A stretch of 23,918 bases of DNA from Actinomycetes bacterium (GCA_030425055.1 JAUHVN010000010.1:1-23918), one strand, 5' to 3'; counted from the stretch's first letter, positions 1 through 7,231 are shown. A program made the numbers and translations. Notes: generated by a model from the letters alone, not told the origin.

Positions 1-577
1 CGTTGATGCGGCCGCTGCGCACGTCGGCGGCGATCCGCTCGGTGACCGGCACACCCACGGTGCGATAGGCCACGACGCTGCGCACGCGGTGTCCGGCGTC
101 CGCGAGCATCCGCGTGAGCACGGGCTTGGCGTTCTCGCTGCGCAGCGTGAGCACGTCGCGGGGGCCGGGCTCGAGCTGGATCATCTGCTCGGCCATGCCC
201 GCCGCCGAGTTGTCGAGGTCGGGCACGAGGTCGACGCGGTAGCCGACGGCGGTGAGCGCCGCCGCGGTCGTCTCGCCGACGGCCGCGACCTTGGTGGCGG
301 CCGGGATGACGGCACGGTAGGCGTACAGCACGTCGACGGTGGTCGCACTCGTGAGCGTGATCCAGTCGAACGAACCCGCCGCGAGATCGGCCAGGGCCTG
401 CTCGAGGGTGCTCTGGTCTTCGGTCGGCGCGAAGTTGATCAGGGGCGCGACGACCGGGGTCGCGCCCTTGCGGCGCAGGCTCGCTGCGACGCCGTCGCCC
501 CACGGGCCGCCCCGGGGCACGAGCACGCGTCGACCGACGAGCGGCTTGTCATCGGGGGGATGGTGGAGGCTGTGCAT
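1..577 (-). CDS. hemD: Uroporphyrinogen-III synthase (HemD), 3' end beyond window
   Basis: HemD closes and inverts ring D of hydroxymethylbilane to give uroporphyrinogen III, a cytosolic step of tetrapyrrole synthesis. The visible 192 residues show the usual two-lobed alternating pattern: an N-terminal 'GRRVLVPRG' strand, 'DWITLTSATTVDVLY', 'KVAAVGETTAAAL', then 'VLTLRSENAKPVL' and 'VVAYRTV'. The 'TSxxxV' and 'VGxxTxxAL' segments are typical of the family. The ATG start follows a weak GAGAG about ten bases upstream. HemD proteins are usually about 250 residues, so roughly a quarter is missing past the left edge. It is the last visible member of a minus-strand run that begins with hemY. The gene directly upstream is not hemC, which is the more common partner. 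Function is confident; the exact start is less so. Confidence 0.9.
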   Translation of the reverse strand, partial: MHSLHHPPDDKPLVGRRVLVPRGGPWGDGVAASLRRKGATPVVAPLINFAPTEDQSTLEQALADLAAGSFDWITLTSATTVDVLYAYRAVIPAATKVAAVGETTAAALTAVGYRVDLVPDLDNSAAGMAEQMIQLEPGPRDVLTLRSENAKPVLTRMLADAGHRVRSVVAYRTVGVPVTERIAADVRSGRIN

Positions 578-735
578 GGGGTCGACTCTCGTGGTACTCA
601 GTCGGCCGCCCGCACGAGCAGCCGACGCGCGATGCGAATCGGGCTCGCGCTGTCGGCAGCATCCGCTTCATCGCACTGCCTGACCCTGAGCATACCCCGC
701 GCCGCGCGCGGCGGTCGGGGCGACGTCATGTCAGG

Positions 736-1014
736 TCAGCGGACGTACGCGCGCACGGCCGCCCACACACCCGCGCCCACGGCGCCGGCCACGGCGACCA
801 CCGCGGCGATCGCGACGACCGGGCTCTGCTTGGTGAACTCCTGCGCCGCGTCGATCGTCGCGTCGATGCGCTGGCCGATCCGTCGGGGGAAGTTCGCCTT
901 CTGCTCGATCGCCGCCAGCGCCGCCTTCAGCTCGGCGCGAGCGCGCTCGACGGGGTCGTCGATGCCGAGGGGAACACCTGTGCGGGGCACGGGAACGGGC
1001 GCCTCAGAGTTCAT
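736..1014 (-). CDS. DUF3618-like single-pass membrane protein
   Basis: A 92-residue protein of unknown biochemical role. After a proline-rich N-terminus, 'DPVERARAELKAALAAIEQKANFPRR' (around 20-45) resembles the DUF3618 pattern, in which a charged amphipathic helix precedes one membrane helix. The single hydrophobic segment is about 65-87, followed by a short basic tail. The ATG overlaps the end of the upstream holin-like gene by 11 bases, so the two are probably translated together. With its two upstream neighbours it forms a small envelope-gene set between hemY and hemD. I infer a structural or membrane-associated role and nothing more specific. Confidence 0.75.
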   Translation of the reverse strand: MNSEAPVPVPRTGVPLGIDDPVERARAELKAALAAIEQKANFPRRIGQRIDATIDAAQEFTKQSPVVAIAAVVAVAGAVGAGVWAAVRAYVR

Positions 1015-1405
1015 CGCGCACCTCCTTGACGTCTTCCGCGATGGATTGCACCGGGTTCTGCGACTTCGCGATCCGGCGGAAGCGCAGCACCCCCAGCAGC
1101 ACGAGCAGCGCCGTGGCGACGAGCATCACGAGGAAGACGACGAGCGCCGACAGCCACACCGGCCACCAGGACGACAGGCCGGCGATGATGAACGTGCCGA
1201 GCACCGGGATGGACCAGAACAGCACGAACAGGGCGCCGGCGATCCAGCCCGCGCCGATGCCGGCGTCCTTCGCCGTGCGCGAGACCCACGCCTTCGCCGA
1301 GTTGACCTCGGCGATCACGAGGTTGCGGACGAGTTCGGGGATCTCGCCGATCAGCGTGAAGAGGCTGTCGTCGGCCTTGTCGCGGAATCCGCGAGGCGTT
1401 GTCAT
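1004..1405 (-). CDS. Phage holin superfamily III-like (DUF1469) membrane protein
   Basis: 133 residues. An N-terminal amphipathic region is followed by two membrane helices at about 49-76 and 84-107 and a charged cytoplasmic tail. This layout matches the actinobacterial 'phage holin family' (Phage_holin_3_6, DUF1469). Members are common chromosomal membrane proteins in Actinobacteria and mostly have no phage link. I see no endolysin or phage gene nearby, so a lysis role is unlikely. Only one base separates its ATG from the stop of the YtxH-like gene upstream, and its own end overlaps the DUF3618-like gene, so the three are almost certainly one transcriptional unit. Confidence 0.8.
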   Translation of the reverse strand: MTTPRGFRDKADDSLFTLIGEIPELVRNLVIAEVNSAKAWVSRTAKDAGIGAGWIAGALFVLFWSIPVLGTFIIAGLSSWWPVWLSALVVFLVMLVATALLVLLGVLRFRRIAKSQNPVQSIAEDVKEVRDEL

Positions 1406-1406
1406 G

Positions 1407-1799
1407 TCAGGCCCCGTTGCGCTCGCCGGACTCGGTGGCGTCGTCGAGGGCGTCGTCGGCGGCGTCCTTCACAGCCTTGCCCGTCGTCTTGGCGGCCTTG
1501 CCCACCTCTTCCGCCGAGTCGGCGCCCGCCTTGAGGGTCGCGTCGAGGCGCTCCCCCGGCGTGCCCTTGGATGTCGCGGCCTTGGTGACCTTGACACCTG
1601 CCTCCCACAGCGTGCTCGGCAGCGCCATCGCGCTCGACTTGGCGAATTCCTTCGCCTTCGTCACCTGCTTCTGAACGGGATCCAGGTGCCAGAGCTTCAG
1701 CCACTGGGTCTTGATCTGCTCGTACCTCTCACGCCCCGCGCGAGTACCGAGTACGTACCCGACCGCGAGTCCGATGACGAGCCCTGTCTTGCCCCGCAT
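1407..1799 (-). CDS. YtxH-like envelope protein
   Basis: 130 residues. The N-terminus 'GLVIGLAVGYVLGTRAGRERYEQI' contains one short hydrophobic segment (about 5-20) running into a 'GTRAGRERYEQI' motif, the hallmark of YtxH-like small membrane proteins in Actinobacteria. The rest is alanine/lysine-rich and predicted helical ('KAAKTTGKAVKDAADDALDDA' style), like LEA/YtxH tails. A good GAGGAG ribosome site lies just before the ATG. It starts the three-gene envelope set (YtxH-like, holin-like, DUF3618-like). The 81-base gap to hemY contains an inverted repeat, so it may have its own promoter. The specific function is unknown. Confidence 0.75.
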   Translation of the reverse strand: MRGKTGLVIGLAVGYVLGTRAGRERYEQIKTQWLKLWHLDPVQKQVTKAKEFAKSSAMALPSTLWEAGVKVTKAATSKGTPGERLDATLKAGADSAEEVGKAAKTTGKAVKDAADDALDDATESGERNGA

Positions 1800-1830
1800 G
1801 GGGTCTCCTCACGCTTGTCCGGCTGCTGGT

Positions 1831-1847
1831 CGTTACCCAGAGTAACG
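1831..1847. promoter_or_regulatory. Inverted repeat upstream of the YtxH-like gene, possible operator
   Basis: The sequence shows CGTTAC-CCAGA-GTAACG, a perfect 6-base inverted repeat around a 5-base spacer. It sits 32-48 bases upstream of the YtxH-like ATG in the only sizeable gap of this operon. The size and symmetry fit a repressor half-site pair. A short stem-loop is the alternative. No regulator is identified. Confidence 0.4.
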
Positions 1848-1880
1848 CCGCATTCCGATTCCGGCATCCACCCTTGACAT

Positions 1881-3332
1881 TCAGCGACTTCGTCCGGTCG
1901 CTGCGGCACCGCCGCCCCACAGCGCACCCCGGCGCACGCGCTCGGCCTCGGCCAGGGCGTCGGCGACCACACGGGCCAGTCCGCTGCCCGACACCCATCC
2001 GCCGACGACCGCGACACCGCTCGGCGTGGCTCGCGCCTCGGCGCGGATTCCGGGCTGATCGAGCGCCGAACCCGGACGACTGAGGGGCAGGACGCGGCGC
2101 TCGGCGGCGACGAGGTCGCCCTCGTCGAGCGGTGCATCGAGCAGAGCGGATGCCTCGGCGAGTGCCTCTGCGATCACGTCGGCGTCGTCGCGGTCGGCGC
2201 CGGCGTCATCGGCGCGGTCGAACCACACGTGGACGATCTGGGCGTCCTCGCGACCCCACCGCGCGCTTTCGTGCACCAGTCCCGACGCCGCCCGGCCGCC
2301 GGGGACGACGTGGACGACCGGTCCGCGCGCGACCGCGTCGAGCGCCGTCGGCGACAGCACCAGGGTGACGGTGTCGCGGCGCAGCGATGCGGACTCGGTC
2401 GAAATCCCGGTGAGCGGGGTGAGGAGCATCCGCGCCGTCGCTTCGTCGGTGGCGACGATCACCGCGTGGGCGTCGTCGAGCGGCGCGGAGTCGTCCGCTG
2501 CGTCGTGTCCGGCGTCGACCGCCACGCGCCAGAGGCCATCGCCGGTTGCGGTGAGCGACGACACGGCCGCGCCGGTGCGCAGCTCTGCGCCGAGTTCGGC
2601 GAGGTGCGCGGTCAGCCGCTCGACGATCTGCGCCACACCGCCGCGCAGCGAGCGCAGCCCGGGCCGCTCGTGCGCGGCCAGCTGCGCGACGGCGCCGCTG
2701 AGGGTGCCGCCGCGGGTGAAGGTCGTGCTGAGACCGGGCGCCACGACCTCGACGTCGACGTCGTCGGGGTCGATCCCGAAGCCCGCCACCGAGGGCGGAG
2801 CCACGAGCAGATCGTGCACGCGCTGTCCCATCCGGTGCGTAACCAGGCGCCCGAGGCTGCGCTCCTGGCCGATGGTCAGGGGCGGTCGCAGCCGGTCGAC
2901 GTACGCGCGCCATGCGCCGCTCGTGCCGATGATGCGGCGCACGTCCTCGGCCCACGGGTTCGAGGGGATGCCGGCGATCGAGTCGGCGGGCATCGGCGCC
3001 GCCGCTCCACCCGGAAGGCCGGCGATCCACTCGCCGTCGTCGACCGTCGCGACGACGTCGTCGGCCAGGCCCAGCTCGTCGACGAGCGCGTCCACGGCCC
3101 CGGTGCGCCCCGACCAGCAGGTCGCGCCGAGGTCGACCCGGACTCCGCCGATCTCGGCGGACTCGACGTTGCCGCCGAGCCGGTCCTGCGCCTCGAGGAC
3201 GGTCACGCGCAACCCGACCTTGGCGCACTCGCGCGCGGCGACGAGACCGGCGATCCCGCCGCCCACCACCACGACGTGCGTCGCATGCGCGTGCGCCGCC
3301 AGCTCGGGCACCTCTTCGGGGACGTCGACCAT
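1881..3332 (-). CDS. hemY: Coproporphyrinogen/protoporphyrinogen oxidase (HemY/CgoX-type)
   Basis: An FAD-dependent, oxygen-using oxidase of late heme synthesis. In Actinobacteria the enzyme (CgoX) normally oxidises coproporphyrinogen III to coproporphyrin III in the coproporphyrin-dependent pathway. The 483 residues begin with a dinucleotide-binding fold: strand 'HVVVVGGG' with GGGIAG at 24-29 and the ribose-binding acidic residue in 'VLEAQDRLGG' near 47. The family's C-terminal FAD segment 'VAVVGGWVSGSGLARVVADAL' is near 438-460. Length fits the family (about 450-500). The ATG has GGGAGG about ten bases upstream. It lies 61 bases downstream of the HepT gene on the same strand and heads the run to hemD. 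Substrate choice (copro- or protoporphyrinogen) is inferred from taxonomy and cannot be read from the sequence. Confidence 0.9.
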   Translation of the reverse strand: MVDVPEEVPELAAHAHATHVVVVGGGIAGLVAARECAKVGLRVTVLEAQDRLGGNVESAEIGGVRVDLGATCWSGRTGAVDALVDELGLADDVVATVDDGEWIAGLPGGAAAPMPADSIAGIPSNPWAEDVRRIIGTSGAWRAYVDRLRPPLTIGQERSLGRLVTHRMGQRVHDLLVAPPSVAGFGIDPDDVDVEVVAPGLSTTFTRGGTLSGAVAQLAAHERPGLRSLRGGVAQIVERLTAHLAELGAELRTGAAVSSLTATGDGLWRVAVDAGHDAADDSAPLDDAHAVIVATDEATARMLLTPLTGISTESASLRRDTVTLVLSPTALDAVARGPVVHVVPGGRAASGLVHESARWGREDAQIVHVWFDRADDAGADRDDADVIAEALAEASALLDAPLDEGDLVAAERRVLPLSRPGSALDQPGIRAEARATPSGVAVVGGWVSGSGLARVVADALAEAERVRRGALWGGGAAATGRSR

Positions 3333-3393
3333 CGCTCCATCCTCCCACCGGCACCGACCGCCCCCGGGTTGGTCGGACGACGCGGGGGCGTGG

Positions 3394-3741
3394 TCACTCG
3401 CCGAGTCGGGCGAGGATCGATGCGATCAGTGCGCGCACGCGGGGAAGCTCGACGTTGATCGTGGCCCACACCGCGTCGTAGTCGGTCGCCTCGTAGTGAT
3501 GCGCGAGCCGATCGCGCATGCGCTTGATGCTCGACCAGGGCACCTGCGGGTGCGCGACGATCGTCTCCTCGCTGAGCCGCGCGACGTTCTCGCCGATCTT
3601 GATGATGATCGACTCGGCCGCGAGCCCTGGTGTATTCAGGTCGTCGGAGATGTACCAGTCGTGGCCTCGCTCGGCGAGCCGGGTGCCGTTGTCGCACAAC
3701 CGCACGATCTCACGCAGCGACCGTTCGTCACTTTCGCTCAC
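3394..3741 (-). CDS. hepT: HepT-like HEPN ribonuclease toxin
   Basis: 115 residues of the HEPN (DUF86/HepT) family. The defining R-X4-H-X-Y motif is intact: R76, H81 and Y83 in 'RDRLAHHYEATD'. The conserved 'IGENVARLS' helix lies near 49-57. In the characterised HepT/MntA pairs this motif forms the RNase site of a HepT dimer, and the motif tyrosine is AMPylated by MntA to silence it. The GTG start overlaps the stop of the MntA gene by four bases (GTGA), so antitoxin is translated first and the pair is coupled. Both the catalytic residues and the target tyrosine are present, so the toxin looks active rather than decayed. Cellular target RNA is unknown. Confidence 0.9.
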   Translation of the reverse strand: MSESDERSLREIVRLCDNGTRLAERGHDWYISDDLNTPGLAAESIIIKIGENVARLSEETIVAHPQVPWSSIKRMRDRLAHHYEATDYDAVWATINVELPRVRALIASILARLGE

Positions 3742-4181
3742 GCGGCCACCGCGGACCGGAGGATCGGGTGGTCGTCGGGGAGTCCTCCGTCGGTGATCAC
3801 GTCCACCGGAACGCCGAGCAGTCGTTCAGCGGCGAAGGAGAACTCGGCGACCGTCAGCAACCCGACGTGGGGTGAACGGGTGACGAGGATGTCGAGGTCG
3901 CTGCCTGAAGTGTCCGTGCCCTGCGGGGCGGAGCCGAACACGCGCACGTTGCTGAGCCCGTACTCCGCAGCGAGCGCCTTCAGTTCGTCACGATGCCGTT
4001 CGAGCGCTTCGTGAGGCAGGAGGCGCATGGCCGAACGCAGTCTCTCGATCATCGCCGGCGACGGATTCCGCCGCCCCGACTCGTAGGCGGCGATGTTCGG
4101 CTGCGCAACACCGGTTCGCGCAGCGAGCTGCACTTGGCTGAGGCCCGCTTGCTCTCGCAGTTCACGCAGCGTCTCGCTCAT
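3738..4181 (-). CDS. mntA: HTH-MntA fusion: nucleotidyltransferase antitoxin of HepT
   Basis: 147 residues in two parts. Residues 4-55 are an Xre/Cro-type helix-turn-helix ('REQAGLSQVQLAARTGVAQP', then 'AAYESGRRNPS'). Residues about 70-147 are a minimal nucleotidyltransferase with the exact MntA motif GSX10DXD (G83 S84 ... D95, D97). MntA-type antitoxins transfer AMP from ATP to the HepT tyrosine, which blocks the RNase. The added HTH should let the antitoxin repress its own operon. Supporting this, a perfect inverted repeat covers the start codon region. I chose the ATG at 4181 because the HTH begins right after it, while the longer reading frame upstream is arginine-rich and overlaps the divergent promoter region. 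There is no clear Shine-Dalgarno, so a leaderless message is possible. Confidence 0.88.
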   Translation of the reverse strand: MSETLRELREQAGLSQVQLAARTGVAQPNIAAYESGRRNPSPAMIERLRSAMRLLPHEALERHRDELKALAAEYGLSNVRVFGSAPQGTDTSGSDLDILVTRSPHVGLLTVAEFSFAAERLLGVPVDVITDGGLPDDHPILRSAVAA

Positions 4182-4194
4182 ATCATCATGATAT
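4180..4194. promoter_or_regulatory. Candidate autoregulatory operator at the mntA start
   Basis: ATATCA-TCA-TGATAT is a perfect 6-base inverted repeat with a 3-base spacer. It overlaps the mntA start codon and its probable -10 region, and it is AT-rich in a very GC-rich setting. An Xre-type domain in the first gene makes self-repression at this site the simplest reading. It also lies between mntA and the divergent glycosylase-like gene. No binding data are available. Confidence 0.6.
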
Positions 4195-4305
4195 CGAGCG
4201 GGTGAGTTCACCGGAAGGGGAGGGATGAGCAAGCGGCGGCGCCTTCTCGCTCGACGACGAACGTTCCGCCGACACCGCGACGGTCGCCCCTGGCAGACTG
4301 GCGGC

Positions 4306-4887
4306 ATGACGCTTCACATCACCGGAGACGCCGAGGCGGACGCGCTGCTGCAGGACGACCCGTTCGCGCTGCTCGTCGGGATGCTGCTCGACCAGCAGGT
4401 CGCGATGGAGACCGCGTTCGCGGGGCCGCGCAAGATCCTCGACCGGGTCGGCACGCTCGAGCCGTCCGCGATCGCCGGGTACGACCCCGAGGCGTTCGCG
4501 GCCGCGTTCTCGCAGACCCCCGCCGTGCACCGCTTCCCCGGATCTATGGCGGGTCGCGTCCAGGCTCTGGCTGCGGCCGTCGACGCCGAGTGGGGCGGCG
4601 ACGCGGCACGCATCTGGACCGACGGCGACGGCGCGACGCCGAACGGCGCCGAAGTGCTGAAGCGGCTGAAGAAGCTGCCCGGCTTCGGCGAGCAGAAGGC
4701 GAAGATCTTCCTCGCGCTGCTGGGCAAGCAGTGCGGATACGACGGCGACGGCTGGCGCGACGCGGCGGGCGCCTACGGCGAGGCGGGCTCGTTCCGCAGC
4801 GTCGCCGACATCACCTCGCCCGAATCGCTCGCGAAGGTGCGCGAGACGAAGAGGGCCGCCAAATTGGCTGCCAAGGAGAAGCGATGA
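4306..4887 (+). CDS. HhH-GPD superfamily base-excision repair-like protein
   Basis: 193 residues, a small member of the helix-hairpin-helix DNA glycosylase superfamily resembling the uncharacterised actinobacterial HhH-GPD group. Visible landmarks are 'LLVGMLLDQQVAMETAFAGP' near 22-41 (the family's SQQ-type helix) and the hairpin 'LKKLPGFGEQKAK' at 121-133. There are no iron-sulfur cysteines, and the usual 'GPD' catalytic aspartate is not obvious in the downstream segment, so substrate and even catalysis are uncertain. I chose the ATG at 4306. An in-frame ATG at 4225 would add a 27-residue arginine-rich leader with no family character. A CAGACT box about nine bases before the ATG suggests a leaderless or very short leader. 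It is coupled to the DUF1801 gene by an ATGA overlap. Confidence 0.8.
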   Translation: MTLHITGDAEADALLQDDPFALLVGMLLDQQVAMETAFAGPRKILDRVGTLEPSAIAGYDPEAFAAAFSQTPAVHRFPGSMAGRVQALAAAVDAEWGGDAARIWTDGDGATPNGAEVLKRLKKLPGFGEQKAKIFLALLGKQCGYDGDGWRDAAGAYGEAGSFRSVADITSPESLAKVRETKRAAKLAAKEKR

Positions 4888-5309
4888 AGCGCACCGGTGG
4901 GGACGTCGCCGAGTTCATCGCCGGGGTGACTCCGGCCAAGCGGCGCGAGGATGCGATCAGCATGGTCGACCTCGTGAAAGAGGTCACCGGCCTCGAACCC
5001 GAACTGTGGGGCACGATCGTCGGGTTCGGCGCGTGCCACTACCGCTACCCGACCGGCAACGAGGGCGAGTCGCCGATCGTGGGGTTCTCGCCGCGCAAGC
5101 AGGCCACGACCGTGTACCTGCTCGACGGCGTCGACGCGCACGCCGACGACCTCGACGCGCTCGGCCCCCATACCTCCGGCGTGGGATGCCTCTACATCAA
5201 GGACGTCGAGGCGGTCGACCGCGACGCCCTCAAGCGCATCGTCGCGAACACCGAGCAGTACGTGCGCTCGGGCGGCGGGCAGTACGCGCAGATCACGGTC
5301 ATCGACTGA
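4884..5309 (+). CDS. DUF1801 (YdhG-like) domain protein
   Basis: 141 residues fitting the DUF1801 fold. It has an N-terminal helix pair ('DAISMVDLVKEVTGLEPELW'), the signature 'GFGACHYRYPTGNEG' around 49-63, strand 'SPIVGFSPRKQATTVYLL', and 'SGVGCLYIKDVEAVDRDALKRIV' toward the end. Members are small cytosolic proteins of unsettled function. The ATG overlaps the glycosylase stop (ATGA) and has a strong AAGGAG site inside the upstream gene, so the two form an operon. A role beside the repair-like protein is only suggested by the pairing. Confidence 0.85.
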   Translation: MKRTGGDVAEFIAGVTPAKRREDAISMVDLVKEVTGLEPELWGTIVGFGACHYRYPTGNEGESPIVGFSPRKQATTVYLLDGVDAHADDLDALGPHTSGVGCLYIKDVEAVDRDALKRIVANTEQYVRSGGGQYAQITVID

Positions 5310-5338
5310 CCGGGCCCGGGCACGCGCGGGCGCGCGTC

Positions 5339-5344
5339 TAGACT
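5339..5344 (+). promoter_or_regulatory. Probable -10 box of the type VII secretion operon
   Basis: TAGACT, a good actinobacterial -10 hexamer, lies 31 bases before the ATG of the RDD-FHA gene in the 66-base gap after the DUF1801 gene. No convincing -35 box is visible. Most following genes through 13983 overlap or nearly touch, so this is the likely promoter for the whole apparatus block. Confidence 0.55.
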
Positions 5345-5375
5345 CATCTCGTCCCCGCGGACGGAAGCGCAGCCC

Positions 5376-6143
5376 ATGACGACTCAGGACACGACCCGCC
5401 CTGCCGAGGTGGATCCGCTCGTCCTCGTCGCCCGCCCGCCGGCAGGTCGCCGCGCGGTCGCCTGGATCGTCGACTGCGCCGCGCCGGTCGCACTCCTCGT
5501 GGGCGCGGCCGCGGCTGCGGCATCCGGAAACACAGGGATGACGTGGCTCCTCGCGGTCGGAGCCTTCGCCGTCGTGCTCGCCGAGATCGCGCTGCTCGCG
5601 CAGACCGGGCGCTCACCCGGCGGCCTGCTCACGGGCCTGCGGACCGTCGATGCATCCACCGGGGTCGCCGCGGGCCGCTCGGCCGTGCGCGATCTCGTCA
5701 CCGGCCGACTGCGCACCACCGACCTGCGACGCGGGCGCGACCCGTTCGCCCGGGCGCTCGCTCCCTACGTGTTCCCCGAGCCCGGCCCCGCACCCGAGAC
5801 GGGCCCGATCACGCTTCGCGGTCGTGCGCCGAGCGTCGAACTCGACTCGGGCCAGCGGCTCACGCTCGAGGTGCCCCTCGTGCTGGGCCGCGACCCGTCG
5901 CCGAGCGCAGCCGACGACGATCTCTACCGGTGGCCCGACCTGTCGCGCACCCTGTCGAAATCGCACGCGCGGCTCGAATGGGACGGCCGGCTGGTGTGGG
6001 TCACCGACCTCGGCTCGACGAACGGAACGGTGCTGCAGGCATCCGGCGCCCCGCAGACGCTGCTCGCCCACCAGCGCACGCCCCTGCCGGCGAGCGCCAC
6101 GCTCGAGCTCGGCGACCGGATCGTGACGGTCAGGTCGGCATGA
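5376..6143 (+). CDS. RDD-like membrane protein with C-terminal FHA domain (T7SS-associated)
   Basis: 255 residues. The N-terminal half is RDD-like: 'RRAVAWIVD' leads into two membrane helices (about 30-50 and 55-75), followed by the family's 'TGRSPGGLLTGLRTVD' segment. The C-terminal half (about 145-255) is an FHA phosphothreonine-binding domain with GR at 171-172, S194/S196-H197, D211 and the STNGT loop at 214-218. The FHA should face the cytosol and read phosphothreonine marks. FHA modules are a known T7SS part, for example at the N-terminus of Firmicute EssC. Here the module is a separate membrane-tethered protein. GGAAG about ten bases upstream supports the ATG. It is first in the operon and overlaps the next gene by ATGA. 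A role in assembly or signalling is inferred. Confidence 0.85.
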   Translation: MTTQDTTRPAEVDPLVLVARPPAGRRAVAWIVDCAAPVALLVGAAAAAASGNTGMTWLLAVGAFAVVLAEIALLAQTGRSPGGLLTGLRTVDASTGVAAGRSAVRDLVTGRLRTTDLRRGRDPFARALAPYVFPEPGPAPETGPITLRGRAPSVELDSGQRLTLEVPLVLGRDPSPSAADDDLYRWPDLSRTLSKSHARLEWDGRLVWVTDLGSTNGTVLQASGAPQTLLAHQRTPLPASATLELGDRIVTVRSA

Positions 6144-7231
6144 GCGCCACGGCGATCAGGCATCCGCTGCTCGACGGGGCCGGGCCCGGCTGGGCGGCGA
6201 CCGAGACACGCGCCGACGTCGTCGCGCTCACGCCGGGGATGAGCGACTTCCTCTCGCGCACCGTCGCCGACGGCGACCGGCCGATCGTCGTCAGCGGCGA
6301 CCACTCCCGGATGACCCGGCCGCTGTCGGAAGCCCTGTCGGCGGTGCGCGGCCACTGGGTCGTACGCACGGTGGATGACGGATGCTACGACGCCCGCACC
6401 GGACGCCGGCTCGCGCGCCCCGAGGATGTCGTCGGGACCGGCGGCATCCCGCGTGAGGCCGACGCCCATCCGGCGTTCGCGCGGTCGGGAATCACGACAC
6501 GGCTCCAGCTCGCCGCGACCGTCTCGACGCGGCACCGCGTCAGCCGGCCGGTGCGCCTGGGCGGAGTGCTCGAGGCCGCGGCGACCCGATTCGCGGGCAC
6601 CGCACCGACGGCGTGGGGCCCGACCGAACCCCTCGTCGCCGCGTGGGACCGCGACGACCTCACCGAACGCACGCGGCGGCGGATGCCGCACGACAGCCGC
6701 TGGGCGGCGGTCGCGGCATCCGATTACCCGCTCGTCGGCACCCTCCACGTCGCGCGCACCGTCGAAGGCCTCGAAGAGACCACGCGCGTGCATGCCGATG
6801 TCGCGGGTGCCGGCGACCCGGCCGCGGACGACCTCGGCGAGCGCGCCCGACTGTTCCTCGCCGATGCCGCCGCGGTCGGGATGCCGCTCATGGGCGTCGC
6901 GCTGGCCGCGCTGGGCTCGGCCGACCTCGCGCGCCGCTGCACGGCGTCGCCGCCGCCCGAGCCGCTGGCGCTGTTGATCGGTCCGCCCGGAGTGCGGGCC
7001 CTCGGATCCCCCGCCGAGCGATGGGCCGACGAGCTCGGCGCGGCCCTGGTCGGCAGCCCCCGCCTGCCGGGGCTCGTCCTGACGCTCGGATCGGTCGACG
7101 GCGGCGGCTGGCGCCGGCTCGACGAGGTGCTCGCCGCGTTCGACCCCCACCGGGTCGCCGAACTGCTCGCCGTCGCGCCCGCGGCCGCCGCCCTGCTCGG
7201 GCGCGGACCGCAGGCCGGGAGGGATGCCTGA
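6140..7231 (+). CDS. Probable DUF6177-family protein of the secretion locus
   Basis: 363 residues, no signal peptide and no convincing membrane helix, so probably cytosolic. I recognise no catalytic motif. Sequence and position (between an FHA protein and EccD/EccC in an actinobacterial T7SS locus) suggest DUF6177, recalled from similar loci and not verified. Landmarks are 'DGDRPIVVSGDHSRMTRPL' near 44-62, a WVVRTVDDGCYD segment near 73-84, and an alanine-rich C-terminus. The ATG overlaps the FHA gene's stop (ATGA), and its own stop shares one base with the next ATG, so it is translated as part of the apparatus block. Confidence 0.6.
   Translation: MSATAIRHPLLDGAGPGWAATETRADVVALTPGMSDFLSRTVADGDRPIVVSGDHSRMTRPLSEALSAVRGHWVVRTVDDGCYDARTGRRLARPEDVVGTGGIPREADAHPAFARSGITTRLQLAATVSTRHRVSRPVRLGGVLEAAATRFAGTAPTAWGPTEPLVAAWDRDDLTERTRRRMPHDSRWAAVAASDYPLVGTLHVARTVEGLEETTRVHADVAGAGDPAADDLGERARLFLADAAAVGMPLMGVALAALGSADLARRCTASPPPEPLALLIGPPGVRALGSPAERWADELGAALVGSPRLPGLVLTLGSVDGGGWRRLDEVLAAFDPHRVAELLAVAPAAAALLGRGPQAGRDA

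Noticed and set aside
701..712. GCCGCGCGCGGC palindrome between the DUF3618-like gene and hemD
   Set aside because: A simple CG-rich palindrome of the kind expected by chance in this base composition, with no T-run for a terminator.
1004..1405. Prophage remnant suggested by the holin-like gene
   Set aside because: No endolysin, integrase, capsid or tail gene is nearby. The family is a common chromosomal membrane protein in Actinobacteria.
89..4014. Long plus-strand open frames opposite hemD, hemY and the HepT/MntA genes
   Set aside because: The products are arginine/alanine-rich with no family features, while the minus-strand genes have clear motifs and ribosome sites.
4182..4307. Longer N-terminus for the MntA gene, starting at 4307
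   Set aside because: The extra 42 residues are arginine-rich, have no HTH or nucleotidyltransferase character, and overlap the divergent promoter region.
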